A DNA stretch of 64,000 nucleotides from Nocardioides bizhenqiangii (GCF_034661235.1 NZ_CP141059.1:3223501-3287500), one strand, 5' to 3'. Shown: positions 34,013 through 43,192, counted from the first letter of the stretch. Translations and numbers: made by a program. Notes: generated from the letters alone by a model not told the origin.

Positions 34013-34345
34013 TCAGCCGCGATGCCAGGGCCGGTCCGTCAGCTCACGCCGTTGACCCCAGGCGAAGCGCGACTCCGAGATGAAGTCCTCGAGCCCGTCA
34101 GTGAAGACGTCCAGTGCTTCCGCGACGGGGCACATCGCATTCTCCTGATACAGGTAGCCCATGTAGGGCTCACCCGCCGCCACCACGTCGACGACCAAGG
34201 AGCGGGTGTCAGGGTCGTCGTCGTCTCGGGTCCAGCGAAAGCTCCAACCATCAACCTCATCGGGTCGCAGCAGGTGCCGGATGGCGTGGTCGACGTGCGC
34301 GCGCACGGGCGGCGGCATCTCAGGCCCATCGGTTGGTGAGCTCAC
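34013..34345 (-). CDS. Hypothetical protein
   Basis: A 110-residue acidic soluble protein; its middle reads DEVDGWSFRWTRDDDDPD and its C-terminal part is Trp/Arg-rich. No domain is recognised. It is convergent with the preceding gene (18-nt gap) and separated by 138 bp from the polymerase-domain gene. Confidence 0.6.
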   Translation of the reverse strand: MSSPTDGPEMPPPVRAHVDHAIRHLLRPDEVDGWSFRWTRDDDDPDTRSLVVDVVAAGEPYMGYLYQENAMCPVAEALDVFTDGLEDFISESRFAWGQRRELTDRPWHRG

Positions 34346-34483
34346 ACGGCCACGATCCCGCCAGTCCCATCCCCGGGCAAAGAGGTTTCCGTACCGGAGC
34401 CCGCTACTGCCCGCTCGACGCCCGTCGGCGTGGCGGTGATTGCTCCGTGCGGGCGCCGTCGCTGGATTGCCCGCGACCGCTCG

Positions 34484-35404
34484 CTAGTCGAGAGCGTCGG
34501 CGGCGAAGAGGTCGCCGTACTCCTCGACCCGCTGGAGCACGTCGGACATCGCGAACTGCTCGATGCCCAGCTCGTCCTCGGCGCCGGCCTCGACCTCCTC
34601 CCAGGTGAGCGGGGTCGCGACGGTCGGTCGGTCCCGGCCCCGGAGGGAGTACGGCGAGATGGTGGTCTTCGACCCGGCGTTCTGCGACCAGTCGAGGAAG
34701 ACCTTGCCGCGCCGTCGGGCCTTCGTCATCGTTGCCGTGATCAGCGTCGGGTGGGCCGCCGCGAGCTCTTCGGCGACCTCCTTCGCCACACCGGTCACCT
34801 CGTCGGACGGCAGGTAGGACGACAGGTCGGCGTAGAGGTGCAGGCCCTTGCTGCCGCTGGTCACCGGTCGTGCGTCGAGGCCGCGGGAGGCGAGCGCGTC
34901 GCGGGCGTGGAGGGCGACCTGGCAGCACTCGTGCAGGCCGGCCGGCTCGCCCGGGTCGAGGTCGACGACCAGTCGGTCCGCGCCGAGCGGCTCCCCCGAG
35001 GCGTCGACCGTCCACTGGTGCACGTGCAGCTCCAGCGCCGCCAGGTTGACCATCCACATCAGGGTGGCGAGGTCCTCGACGATCGGGAACACCAGGGTGT
35101 CGCCGTGCCGGCTCGGTCCCCGGGAGCCCGTGGTCGGCACCTCCGCGGTGCGCACCCACGACGGTGTGCCGGCCGGCACGTTCTTCTCGAAGAAGCTCAT
35201 CGTCTGCACACCGTGCGGCCACCGGATCCGGGTCACCGGCCGGCCGGCGAGGTGCGGGAGCAGCACCGGAGCGATCCGGGCGTAGTAGTCGAGGACCTCG
35301 CCCTTGGTCGTCGCGGTCGCGGGGTAGAGCACCTTCTGCAGGTTGCTGAGCTTGACGGTGCGGCCCTCGACGTCGACGTGGACCTCGTCGCCTGTCGCGG
35401 TCAT
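34484..35404 (-). CDS. NHEJ primase-polymerase (LigD PolDom, stand-alone)
   Basis: A 306-residue archaeo-eukaryotic primase-fold polymerase equal to the PolDom of LigD. The metal site VVDLDPGE, the nucleotide site TSGSKGLHLY and the SPYSLRGRDRPTVATPLTW ending are clear. It fills gaps and adds nucleotides at broken ends in Ku-dependent end joining. Here it is a separate gene rather than fused to ligase and nuclease. The ATG overlaps the stop of the L,D-transpeptidase-like gene (ATGA). Ku and a ligase gene lie within 4 kb. Confidence 0.92.
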   Translation of the reverse strand: MTATGDEVHVDVEGRTVKLSNLQKVLYPATATTKGEVLDYYARIAPVLLPHLAGRPVTRIRWPHGVQTMSFFEKNVPAGTPSWVRTAEVPTTGSRGPSRHGDTLVFPIVEDLATLMWMVNLAALELHVHQWTVDASGEPLGADRLVVDLDPGEPAGLHECCQVALHARDALASRGLDARPVTSGSKGLHLYADLSSYLPSDEVTGVAKEVAEELAAAHPTLITATMTKARRRGKVFLDWSQNAGSKTTISPYSLRGRDRPTVATPLTWEEVEAGAEDELGIEQFAMSDVLQRVEEYGDLFAADALD

Positions 35405-36141
35405 CGGCCCACCGCGATCACCGGCACCCGCTCCGGGTCGAGCCGGAACATGAGTCGGCGGATGAACCCACGCTGGGCACTCACGCAGCCGGCCGTGGCC
35501 CCGCTGCCGTTGACGTGCAGGAAGATCCCGGAGCCGCGACGTCGTACCTGGTCCCAGTTGAAGTCCATGACGATCGACCACTCGTACTGCCGGCGGTAGT
35601 CCAGCAGGCGCTCGGAGGAGTTGGGGTCGCTGGCCGGCAGCCACCACCGGAAGCCGCCCTGACGCTTGTTGCGGTAGCGGTTGTAGAACGCCGAGCGGTT
35701 GTCCTGGACCCAGTAGTCGCCGCGCCTCACCTCCCGGTAGCGCAGCTGCCAGCGCTCGCGCTCCTCGTGCATGCCGAACGCCGAGATCAGGCCGTAGGTG
35801 CCGAGCGGCGTGGTGCCGGTGCCTTGCCGACGACGGTGCGGCGCGACCACGCCGCCGTAGCCGATCCGGCCGTCCGCGGCCGTGAGCACCCTGCGCCAGG
35901 TTTCGCCACGCGGCACCCAGAAGGACACGCGGGCGTGGTGGCCACCACGGCGGTTGACCGTCACCACCTGGCGGGTGCCGCTGCGGAGCCGCACCCGGAC
36001 CCCGCCGAGGGTCACCGCAGCGCGAGCCGGCGCGGGCTCCGCCTCGGCCGGTCGGACACCGACCGGCTGGGGGCGGGCCACGGCGACGTCGGGTGAGGTC
36101 AGCAGCGGTGCCAGGAGGACGGCCAGGGCGAGTCGTCGCAC
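35401..36141 (-). CDS. L,D-transpeptidase-like secreted protein
   Basis: A 246-residue exported protein with a signal peptide (VRRLALAVLLAPLL then SPDVAVARP). Its C-terminal L,D-transpeptidase-like domain has the HVNGSGATAGCVS signature (His about 209, Cys about 219). This form (with KRQGGFRWW and WSIVMDFNW) is the actinobacterial type annotated as L,D-transpeptidase catalytic domain. It should act on peptidoglycan outside the membrane. Placement between ligase and polymerase genes of an NHEJ operon is unexpected. GTG 36141 follows the ligase stop by 1 nt. Confidence 0.82.
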   Translation of the reverse strand: MRRLALAVLLAPLLTSPDVAVARPQPVGVRPAEAEPAPARAAVTLGGVRVRLRSGTRQVVTVNRRGGHHARVSFWVPRGETWRRVLTAADGRIGYGGVVAPHRRRQGTGTTPLGTYGLISAFGMHEERERWQLRYREVRRGDYWVQDNRSAFYNRYRNKRQGGFRWWLPASDPNSSERLLDYRRQYEWSIVMDFNWDQVRRRGSGIFLHVNGSGATAGCVSAQRGFIRRLMFRLDPERVPVIAVGR

Positions 36142-36142
36142 G

Positions 36143-37093
36143 CTAGGAGCCTCGCAGATCATCGGCGTTGAGGTCACTACGCAGACCTTGGTACGACGGC
36201 TGCCGGAGCCGCTCGTAGCCGCTCCCGTGGGTGTCGACGTCCACCACCAGCACGGGATCGAGCCAGGTCGTGCCCTGGGCGTCGACCTTCGGCACCTCGT
36301 CCGCGAACGGGCTGGTGCTGCGGGTCAGCGGCGCGACCAGCTCGGCCAGCACGCGCGACTGCTTCGGCCCGATCCCGCTGCCGACGCGGCCGCGGTAGAG
36401 CAGGCCGTCGGCGGTGGGCTGGCCCACGAGCAGCGCGGCGAGGTGGGTGCCGCCGGTCTGCCGCCGCCACCCACCGACGACGTACGACGCCCGGTGCCGG
36501 TGCGCGAACTTCAGCCAGTGCTGGGTCCGCTCCCCCGGCCGGTAGCGCGAGTCCAGGCGCTTGCTGACGATGCCCTCGAGGCCCTGGGACCGGGTGGCGT
36601 CGAAGAGCATCGCGCCGTCGTCGTACGTACTCGGCACCTGCCAGCCGGAGCCGGCGAGGTCGAGCTCGGCGAGCCGAGCCCGGCGCTCCGTCAGCGGCAG
36701 CCTGGTGAGGTCGTCGCCGTCGTGGCGGAGCAGGTCGAAGGCCATGTACGTCGCCGGGACCCGCTCCGCCAGGCGGGCGACCGCCGTCGCCTTGCGCACG
36801 TGGATCCGCTCGGCGAGCACCCGGAAGTCGGGGAGGCCGCGCTCGTTGAGCGCGATGATCTCCCCGTCGACCACGGTGTCCATGTTCTCTCGGCCTGTCG
36901 GAGGGGCGGTCAGCTCCGGCCAGGCGCCGGTGATGTCGTTGCCGCTGCGGCTGGTGAGCCTGACACCGGACGTGCTGACCACGGCGAGGGCGCGGACGCC
37001 GTCCCACTTCACCTCGTGGCACCAGTCCTCGCCGGTCGGCACGTTCGTGCCGGAGGTGGCGAGCATCGGGAGCAGAGGCACGGTGCTCATCAT
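36143..37093 (-). CDS. ATP-dependent DNA ligase (NHEJ type)
   Basis: A 316-residue ligase with the adenylation Lys in EVKWDGVR (Lys29) and motifs SRSGNDIT, VDGEIIAL, YMAFDLLRHDG, EGIVSKRLDSRYRPG and WLKFAH. An OB-fold domain follows, with VVGGWRRQTGG. It matches the ligase domain of LigD or LigC-type enzymes. The start overlaps the stop of the LhgO gene (ATGA). With the PolDom gene and Ku it makes a split form of the bacterial end-joining machine; I saw no phosphoesterase domain. Confidence 0.92.
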   Translation of the reverse strand: MMSTVPLLPMLATSGTNVPTGEDWCHEVKWDGVRALAVVSTSGVRLTSRSGNDITGAWPELTAPPTGRENMDTVVDGEIIALNERGLPDFRVLAERIHVRKATAVARLAERVPATYMAFDLLRHDGDDLTRLPLTERRARLAELDLAGSGWQVPSTYDDGAMLFDATRSQGLEGIVSKRLDSRYRPGERTQHWLKFAHRHRASYVVGGWRRQTGGTHLAALLVGQPTADGLLYRGRVGSGIGPKQSRVLAELVAPLTRSTSPFADEVPKVDAQGTTWLDPVLVVDVDTHGSGYERLRQPSYQGLRSDLNADDLRGS

Positions 37094-38316
37094 GCCGGTC
37101 CGGGCAGAGCCATCCGGTCCACGACGTACGCGGCGATGGCCAGGCTGGACGTGGCGGCCGGCGACGGAGCGTTGCGCACGCTGGTCACCCCGTTGCCGCT
37201 GACGACCACGAAGTCGTCGACGAGCGACCCGTCGCGGGCGACGGCCTGCGCCCGGACGCCCGCACCGGCGCGCACCACGTCGTCGGGCCCGATGCCCGTC
37301 ACGTAGCGCTGCGCGAACCGCAGGTAGGCGCGCGTGGACAGCGATCCGCGCACCTCGCGGGCGCCGGTGCGCCAGTGGGTCCGAGCCATCCGCCAGAACC
37401 CGGGATGGGCGAGGGTGGCGGCCGCGTCGGCGAGACGGAGGCCGGGGCGGACGCCGTACCCCTCACGGTCGAGCGCGAGCACAGCGTTGGGACCGACCTC
37501 GAGGCTGCCGTCGACCCGACGGGTGAAGTGCACACCGAGGAACGGGTAGCGGGGGTCGGGCACCGGATAGACCATGCCGCGCACGAGGTCGCGCTTGGCG
37601 CCGACGACCTCGAGGTACTCGCCGCGGAACGGGACGATCCGCGGTTCACGCTCCCCGTCGACCCGCCGCCCGAGACGGTCGGCCTGGAGGCCGGCGCACA
37701 GCACCAGGTGGTCGACGTGGTGCACCTCTCCGGCGGTGACCACCTGCACCCGGCTGCCGCGGCCGGACCGGGAGACGTCGGTGACCGTCGTCGACAGACG
37801 TACGACGCCGCCTGCAGCCTCGACCTCCTGCGCCAGCTGTCGTGCGATCGCGGCGTAGTCGGTGATCGCGGTGCGGGGCGAGTGGAGGGCGGCCAGCCCG
37901 GTCGCGTGCGGCTCGATCTCCCCGATTTCGTCGGAGCCGATGCGACGCAGGCCGGGGACGCCGTTCGCGGTGGCGGTGCGCTCGAGGTCGTCGAGCCTGC
38001 CCAGCTCGTCGGGGTCCACCGCGACGACCAGCTTGCCGCACTCGACGTACGGGAGGTCGTGCTCGAGGCAGTAGGCACGGATCAGCTCCCGTCCGCGTGC
38101 GCACAGCTCGGCCTTGAGGCTGCCCGGGCGGTAGTAGATGCCCGCGTGGACGACGCCCGAGTTGTGGCCCGTCTGGTGGGCCGCGAGGCGGTCCTCCTTC
38201 TCGAGGACCAGCACGTTCGTCCCGGGTCGGCGGCGGGTGATCTCGCGGGCGACGGCGAGGCCGATGATGCCACCGCCGACGACGCCGACGGTGTGCTCTC
38301 GTGCTGGCTCCGCCAC
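37090..38316 (-). CDS. lhgO: L-2-hydroxyglutarate oxidase
   Basis: A 408-residue FAD-dependent oxidase with the dinucleotide site VGVVGGGIIGLAVARE (10-25), HQTGHNSGVVHAGIYY (about 49-64) and VEVGPNAVLALDREGY-like C-terminal segments (here LEVGPNAVLALDREGY), the marks of LhgO. It oxidises L-2-hydroxyglutarate to 2-oxoglutarate at the membrane. I took the GTG at 38316 because longer frames overlap the divergent Ku gene. It is the first gene of a run of four overlapping genes that continues with ligase, L,D-transpeptidase-like and PolDom. Confidence 0.9.
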   Translation of the reverse strand: MAEPAREHTVGVVGGGIIGLAVAREITRRRPGTNVLVLEKEDRLAAHQTGHNSGVVHAGIYYRPGSLKAELCARGRELIRAYCLEHDLPYVECGKLVVAVDPDELGRLDDLERTATANGVPGLRRIGSDEIGEIEPHATGLAALHSPRTAITDYAAIARQLAQEVEAAGGVVRLSTTVTDVSRSGRGSRVQVVTAGEVHHVDHLVLCAGLQADRLGRRVDGEREPRIVPFRGEYLEVVGAKRDLVRGMVYPVPDPRYPFLGVHFTRRVDGSLEVGPNAVLALDREGYGVRPGLRLADAAATLAHPGFWRMARTHWRTGAREVRGSLSTRAYLRFAQRYVTGIGPDDVVRAGAGVRAQAVARDGSLVDDFVVVSGNGVTSVRNAPSPAATSSLAIAAYVVDRMALPGPA

Positions 38317-38359
38317 GCGATCATGGTCGCAGGTCGGTGGTGGCCCGTACCCTTGGTCC

Positions 38360-39319
38360 ATGCGTGCTATCTGGAAGGGTGCCGTCTCGTTCGGCCTGGT
38401 CAGCGTGCCGGTGAAGCTCTACTCGGCCACCGAGAGCCACGACGTGTCGTTCCGACAGGTGCACGCCAAGGACGGCGGCCGGATCAAGTACCAACGGGTC
38501 TGCTCGATCGACGGTGAAGAGGTGCCCTACGCCGACATCGCGAAGGGCTACGAGACCGAGGACGGCGAGATGGTGATCCTCACCGAGGACGACCTGGCCG
38601 AGCTGCCGTCAACGTCGTCGCGCGAGATCGCCGTCGAGAAGTTCGTCCCCAGCGACCAGATCGACCCGATGCTGTTCGAGAAGTCCTACTACCTCGAGCC
38701 CGAGTCAAGCGGTGCCAAGCCCTACGCGCTGCTGCGGCAGGCGCTCCTGGATGCCGACCGGATGGCAGTCGTCACGGTCGCGCTGCGTCAGCGCACGACC
38801 ACCGCGGTGCTGCGGGTGCGTGACGACGTGATCGTCATGCAGACGATGATGTGGCCCGACGAGATCCGCAACCCCGACTTCAAGATCGAGACCGGCGAGA
38901 TCAAGGACGCCGAGGTCAAGATGGCGCACATGCTCGTCGAGACCCTCGCCGGTGACTTCGAGCCCGAAGAGTTCGAGGACGACTACGCGGCCGCCGTGCA
39001 GGCCGTCGTGAAGGCGAAGATCGAGGGCGGCGAGATCCGTCGTACTCCCACCTCGACGAAGACGGGCGGCGAGGTCGTCGACCTCCTCGCCGCGCTCCAG
39101 CGCTCGGTCGAGGCCGCCAAGACCTCCCGCGGCGAGGAAGCCGCGGAGGAGAAGCCGACGAAGAAGCCCGCGGCCAAGAAGGCGCCCGCCAAGAAGGACG
39201 CTGCCAAGAAGGACGCTGCCAAGAAGGACGCTGCCAAGAAGGCGCCGGCGAAGAAGGCGCCCGCCAAGAAGGCCGCGAAGAAGCCGGCGAAGAAGGCTGC
39301 TGCCAAGAAGGCCAGCTAG
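38360..39319 (+). CDS. ku: Ku homodimeric DNA-end-binding protein
   Basis: A 319-residue bacterial Ku. It begins MRAIWKGAVSFGLVSVPVKL, has the Ku core to about residue 255, and ends in a 65-residue Lys/Ala-rich tail (KKAPAKKDAAKKD and so on). The tail is coded in part by three exact 15-bp repeats (AAGAAGGACGCTGCC, 39191-39235). Ku binds broken ends and recruits the polymerase and ligase; Lys-rich tails aid DNA sliding and synapsis. TACCCT lies 6 nt before the ATG, so the message is probably leaderless. Only 43 bp separate it from lhgO. Confidence 0.95.
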   Translation: MRAIWKGAVSFGLVSVPVKLYSATESHDVSFRQVHAKDGGRIKYQRVCSIDGEEVPYADIAKGYETEDGEMVILTEDDLAELPSTSSREIAVEKFVPSDQIDPMLFEKSYYLEPESSGAKPYALLRQALLDADRMAVVTVALRQRTTTAVLRVRDDVIVMQTMMWPDEIRNPDFKIETGEIKDAEVKMAHMLVETLAGDFEPEEFEDDYAAAVQAVVKAKIEGGEIRRTPTSTKTGGEVVDLLAALQRSVEAAKTSRGEEAAEEKPTKKPAAKKAPAKKDAAKKDAAKKDAAKKAPAKKAPAKKAAKKPAKKAAAKKAS

Positions 39320-39781
39320 CTCCCTCGTTCTCGAGGAGGTCGCGCTGCGACCGTCTCGAGACCCCTTGGACCTATGAGCCCTTCGTTGCGGTCCGCGGGG
39401 GTTGCGACCGAAATGGCTTTGGACGGGAGCAGGAGGGGCGCTGGTTGCTGGCCGCGTCCGGCTCACGGTGGGTTCGGAAGCGCCGCTGGTCGAGGAGGTC
39501 GCGCTGTGACCGTCTCGCGACTGCTTGGACCTATGAGCCTTGTTTGCGGTCCGCAGGGGTTGCGACCGAAACGCTTGGGAGGGGAGGAGGGGGCTGTTGG
39601 TTGCGCGCCGCGGCCGGCTCACGGTGGTGCGCGAACGCCGCTGGTTGAGGTGCGAGGCGCGCTAGCGCCGAGCCTCGAAACCAAGGCTCCGACCCACCTA
39701 CCATCCACAGGCGCCGAAAGGCGGATCACCTGTCCACAGGGGGGTTCTGAGCGTTTCGTTGTGTCGGGTGGTCGGGGTTGA
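39320..39781. other. 462-bp gap between ku and the HNH gene
   Basis: It holds the tandem repeats described at 39332-39645 and, in the last 80 bp, two DnaA-box-like sites (CCATCCACA at 39701-39709 and CTGTCCACA at 39730-39738). No gene is supported. The HNH promoter should lie in the last part. Confidence 0.7.
39332..39645 (+). repeat. Two imperfect tandem repeats of 155-159 bp
   Basis: Unit 1 (39332-39490) and unit 2 (39491-39645) both start CGAGGAGGTCGCGCTG, both contain TTGGACCTATGAGCC, a GCGGTCCGC and GGTTGCGACCGAAA segment, and both end in a CGCCGCTGGT. The first arm folds as GGTCGC-GCT-GCGACC. A third start at 39646 diverges quickly. They fill the gap between Ku and the HNH gene; I see no coding frame in them. 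Confidence 0.8.
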
Positions 39782-41131
39782 ATGGGCCTCATGGATCTCG
39801 GGACCGCACCCCTCCTCGACCTCACCGCACCCGCGGTGACCCAGGTCGTTGAGCCCGCGGTCCGCACCCGGTCTCAAGAGCTCCTCGCCGGGATCCGGGA
39901 CGACCAGCAGACCATCACCGACCGCGAGATCGCCAAGCTCCGCAAGATCGCCGAATGGGCTGCCGAGCACGTCGTGGCCGAGGACGCTGCGGATGTGGCG
40001 ACGTTGACCGAGCGGGGTCTGGACACCGGCCTCCCGCTCGCCGGCCCCGGCGCACCGCTGATCAGCGACTTCGCGGTGATGGAGCTCTCCGCGTTGTTGG
40101 GGCGGTCGCTGGACTCGGGGCGCAACTACGTCGGCCAGGTCCTCGAGCTCGCCCACCGCCTCCCCAAGACCTGGACCCGCCTCCTCGACGGGCAGGTGCC
40201 GGTGTGGAAAGCCCTCCGGGTCGCCGACGCCACCCGCCTCCTACCGCAGGACGCCGCTTCGTTTGTCGACGCCCAGCTGGCACCGTTCGCGCACGGGGTG
40301 ACCTGGGCGCAGGTCGACCGGCTGGTCGAGGAAGCCCTGGTCCGCTACGACCCCGATGCCGCCGAAGACCGCCGGCGGGAGGCCCGGGACCACCGGCACG
40401 TCCACACCGGCCTGGACCGGGTCGGCTACAACGGCACCGCCGACCTCTCCGGCACCCTGGACGCCGCCGATGCCCTCGACCTCGAACACGCCATCGCTCG
40501 CCGCGCCAAGCTCGCCGGCCAGCTCGGCGACACCGACACCCTCGACGTCCGGCGGGCCAAAGCCCTCGGTGAGATCGCCCGGGAGGACCTGGTCCTCGAC
40601 CTCGAGGTCGCCGACCCCGACACCGGAGAGATCACTAGGACCATTCCCGGGCGGAAGACCGAGCTCACCCTCCACCTGTCCGCCACCGACCAGACCGTGG
40701 GCCGGTTCGGCAACACCCGCACCCCGATCTCGGTGGAGCAGGTCAAGGAATGGCTCAACACCCCCCACACCACTGTGATCGTGCGGCCGGTGATCGACCT
40801 CGCCGGCCACCAACCGGTCGACTCCTATGAGATCCCCGACCGGATCCGCCGCCAGGTCACCGGACGCGACCACCACTGCGGCTTCCCCTACTGCACCAAA
40901 CCCGCCGAAACCTGCGACCTCGACCACATCACCCCCCACGCCGAGGGCGGGCCGACCTGTGCCTGCAACCTCTCCCCGGCCTGCCGCGGCCACCACCGGT
41001 ACAAGACATCGGGCCGAGCCAGCTACCGGATGCTCACCCCCGGCACCTACCACTGGACCCTGCCCACCGGGACCTACCTGGTCGACCCCACCGGCACCCA
41101 CCAACTCACCGCCACACCACCGGACGACTAG
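39782..41131 (+). CDS. 13E12-family HNH endonuclease protein (DUF222)
   Basis: A 449-residue protein with an N-terminal DUF222 helical domain (about 20-330) and a C-terminal HNH domain. The latter has RDHHCGFPYC, CDLDHITPHAEGGPT, a CNLSPACRGHH metal site and a short tail. The 13E12 repeat family occurs in many copies in actinobacterial genomes and is thought to be mobile or selfish, though activity is unproven. Its flanks carry tandem repeats and DnaA-box-like sites. The downstream ATG at 39791 is an alternative start. Confidence 0.88.
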   Translation: MGLMDLGTAPLLDLTAPAVTQVVEPAVRTRSQELLAGIRDDQQTITDREIAKLRKIAEWAAEHVVAEDAADVATLTERGLDTGLPLAGPGAPLISDFAVMELSALLGRSLDSGRNYVGQVLELAHRLPKTWTRLLDGQVPVWKALRVADATRLLPQDAASFVDAQLAPFAHGVTWAQVDRLVEEALVRYDPDAAEDRRREARDHRHVHTGLDRVGYNGTADLSGTLDAADALDLEHAIARRAKLAGQLGDTDTLDVRRAKALGEIAREDLVLDLEVADPDTGEITRTIPGRKTELTLHLSATDQTVGRFGNTRTPISVEQVKEWLNTPHTTVIVRPVIDLAGHQPVDSYEIPDRIRRQVTGRDHHCGFPYCTKPAETCDLDHITPHAEGGPTCACNLSPACRGHHRYKTSGRASYRMLTPGTYHWTLPTGTYLVDPTGTHQLTATPPDD

Positions 41132-41371
41132 CCACCCCGCCCCACACCCCGCCACCGGCGGGGCTTCAGGCGTGTCAGTCCACCGTGGTCCGCTCATCGG
41201 TCCGGATGCTGCCGCCGATCATCGTGACGACGAGCCAGCGCACGGCGCGAAGGGGACCGAGCCCGCGAGGGGCGCGCGGAGCGGGGGCCGGAGGCGTCTC
41301 GTCCACGGAAGGTCGGATGAAGATGGAGCCGTCCACGGCCCCGTGGTACCCACACGAGCGCCCCGCAGACC

Positions 41372-41938
41372 TCAGCCCGTCGGCGTCAGATCGACGGTGC
41401 CCGGCGCCCGCAACCGATCACTGGAGTAGACGACGGTGCCCGCGCGCCTGCCGGACGGCGTCGTGTAGGCGAGGACGGACACCTTCGCCTCACGCACGGG
41501 TAGGCACCGGCGCGGCACGTCGACCGTGAGTCGCGTGCGCCGGAGATCGACCTTCAGCACGACACGGCAGTACGTGGAGCCACCCGGTGTCGGCGCTCTT
41601 TCGAGGACCGCGGATCCACGGGACCGGCTGGCGCGTTGCTGCAACGCGCCGAACTCGCGGGAGTTCTCGAAGTAGACGAAGAAGAACTGCTCGAACGTCT
41701 CCGGTCTCGCGATCCACCGCAGGCGCAGCCGGAACCGGACGCCGCGCTCGACGTTGGTCGCGGTCAGCCGACGCAGGTCGACAGAACGACGGCGCTGCTC
41801 GGTCATGCCCTCCGCCGCGGTGAACCGGACGTCGCCGCGCGGGTCGCGCGCATCGACGATCGGGCCCGCCGCAGCTGCTGCCGGGAGCAGGGCTGCAAGG
41901 ACCGCGGTCATCACCACGACCACCATCGCCTTCTTCAC
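41372..41938 (-). CDS. Secreted protein of unknown function
   Basis: A 188-residue protein with a clear signal peptide (MVVVVMTAVLAALLPAAAAAG, about residues 5-25). A beta-rich domain follows, with two Cys (in STYCRVVL and RRCLPV) that may form a disulfide. No domain is recognised. The GTG at 41938 gives a Lys-Lys n-region. It lies downstream of rodA on the opposite side of a 45-bp gap, on the same strand. Confidence 0.72.
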   Translation of the reverse strand: MKKAMVVVVMTAVLAALLPAAAAAGPIVDARDPRGDVRFTAAEGMTEQRRRSVDLRRLTATNVERGVRFRLRLRWIARPETFEQFFFVYFENSREFGALQQRASRSRGSAVLERAPTPGGSTYCRVVLKVDLRRTRLTVDVPRRCLPVREAKVSVLAYTTPSGRRAGTVVYSSDRLRAPGTVDLTPTG

Positions 41939-41983
41939 GAGCAGAAGGACATCACACTGCGACCGTCCCCGCAGGGACTCGCC

Positions 41984-43192
41984 TCAGCCGCGTACCAGCA
42001 CCCGCTTCACCGGCTGCATCCGGGAGGCCGGCGCGGAGATCGTGCGGAGGTGGATGTTCTGCAGCAGCCCGATCGCGAGCATCCCGGCGAACATCGAGGA
42101 GCCGCCGTACGACACGAACGGGAGGGGTACGCCGGTGACGGGCATGATGCCGACGCACATCCCGATGTTCTGGAAGGCCTGGAAGCCGAACCAGCAGGCG
42201 ATGCCCGCCGCGGCGATCCGGCCGAACACGTCGTCGCTGCGGGCAGCGATCGCCAGCGCGCGCCAGATGATGATGCCGAGCAGCGCGATCACGAACGCGG
42301 CGCCGACCAGGCCGAGCTCCTCGCCGGCGACGGTGAAGACGAAGTCGGTGTGCTGCTCGGGCACGAACCCGGAGCTGGTCTGCGAGCCGTCGAAGAGTCC
42401 TTGTCCGAAGAGCCCGCCGTTGCCGACCGCGATCCGGGCCTGCTCGACGTTGTAGCCGGCGCCCCGCGGGTCCAGGCCGGGGTCGGTGAAGGCGAGGAAG
42501 CGGTCGACCTGGTACTGCTCGAGAAACCCGGTGACCACGGCGAAGATCGCGACGAGCACGCCCGAGCCGACGAGCAGCGCGAGCCAGCGGCGGTGCGCGC
42601 CGGAGGCGGCGACGACGCCGAAGACGGTGGCGCTGAGCACGAGCATGGTGCCGAGGTCCGGCTGGGCCAGGATGAGGACGGCGGGGACGGCGGCGACCGC
42701 GAGCATGAGGAGCACGTCGACGGTGCCGACCCGATCACGCCACCGGCCCTCGCTGCGCTCGGCAACGACGAGAGCCATGCCGACGACGACGGCGAGCTTC
42801 GCGAGCTCGGAGGGCTGGAGCGACAGCCCGCCGAACATCAGCCACGACTGCGAGCCGTTGACCGTGGTGCCCATCACCAGCACGAGCACCAGCCCTACGA
42901 CCGCCAGGCCGTAGGCGATCGGCGCGAGGATCCGGACCCAGCGGTGGTCGGTCGCGGCGACGACGACCATCAACCCGAGACCGATGCCGACGTTGACCAC
43001 CTGCTTGGCCAGGAACGCCCTGGAGTCACCCCCCGTGAGGTCGTCCCGGTGGATCGTGGCGGACCAGACGAGCACGCACCCCAGGATGCTGAGGAGCACG
43101 ACCGCCCCGAGCAGCAGCAGGTCGAGCTCGCGCCAGCGCGGCCGCCCGGTGCTGCCGACGCGACGTGACCGCGCCGAGGTCCGGGTAGCCAT
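41984..43192 (-). CDS. rodA: RodA peptidoglycan glycosyltransferase
   Basis: A 402-residue SEDS-family protein with about ten membrane helices (first at about 22-43). SEDS signatures are GVTFFG-like loop WLMFGGLSLQPSELAKLAVV and a C-terminal GVPLPFVSYGGSSM. RodA polymerises glycan strands for side-wall growth together with the class B PBP coded just upstream; the genes are 1 nt apart. It is the last gene of the mreBCD-pbp2-rodA operon. Confidence 0.94.
   Translation of the reverse strand: MATRTSARSRRVGSTGRPRWRELDLLLLGAVVLLSILGCVLVWSATIHRDDLTGGDSRAFLAKQVVNVGIGLGLMVVVAATDHRWVRILAPIAYGLAVVGLVLVLVMGTTVNGSQSWLMFGGLSLQPSELAKLAVVVGMALVVAERSEGRWRDRVGTVDVLLMLAVAAVPAVLILAQPDLGTMLVLSATVFGVVAASGAHRRWLALLVGSGVLVAIFAVVTGFLEQYQVDRFLAFTDPGLDPRGAGYNVEQARIAVGNGGLFGQGLFDGSQTSSGFVPEQHTDFVFTVAGEELGLVGAAFVIALLGIIIWRALAIAARSDDVFGRIAAAGIACWFGFQAFQNIGMCVGIMPVTGVPLPFVSYGGSSMFAGMLAIGLLQNIHLRTISAPASRMQPVKRVLVRG

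Noticed and set aside
39191-39235. Three 15-bp direct repeats as a mobile or CRISPR-like array
   Set aside because: They are in-frame codons for the Lys/Ala tail of Ku, with no spacers.
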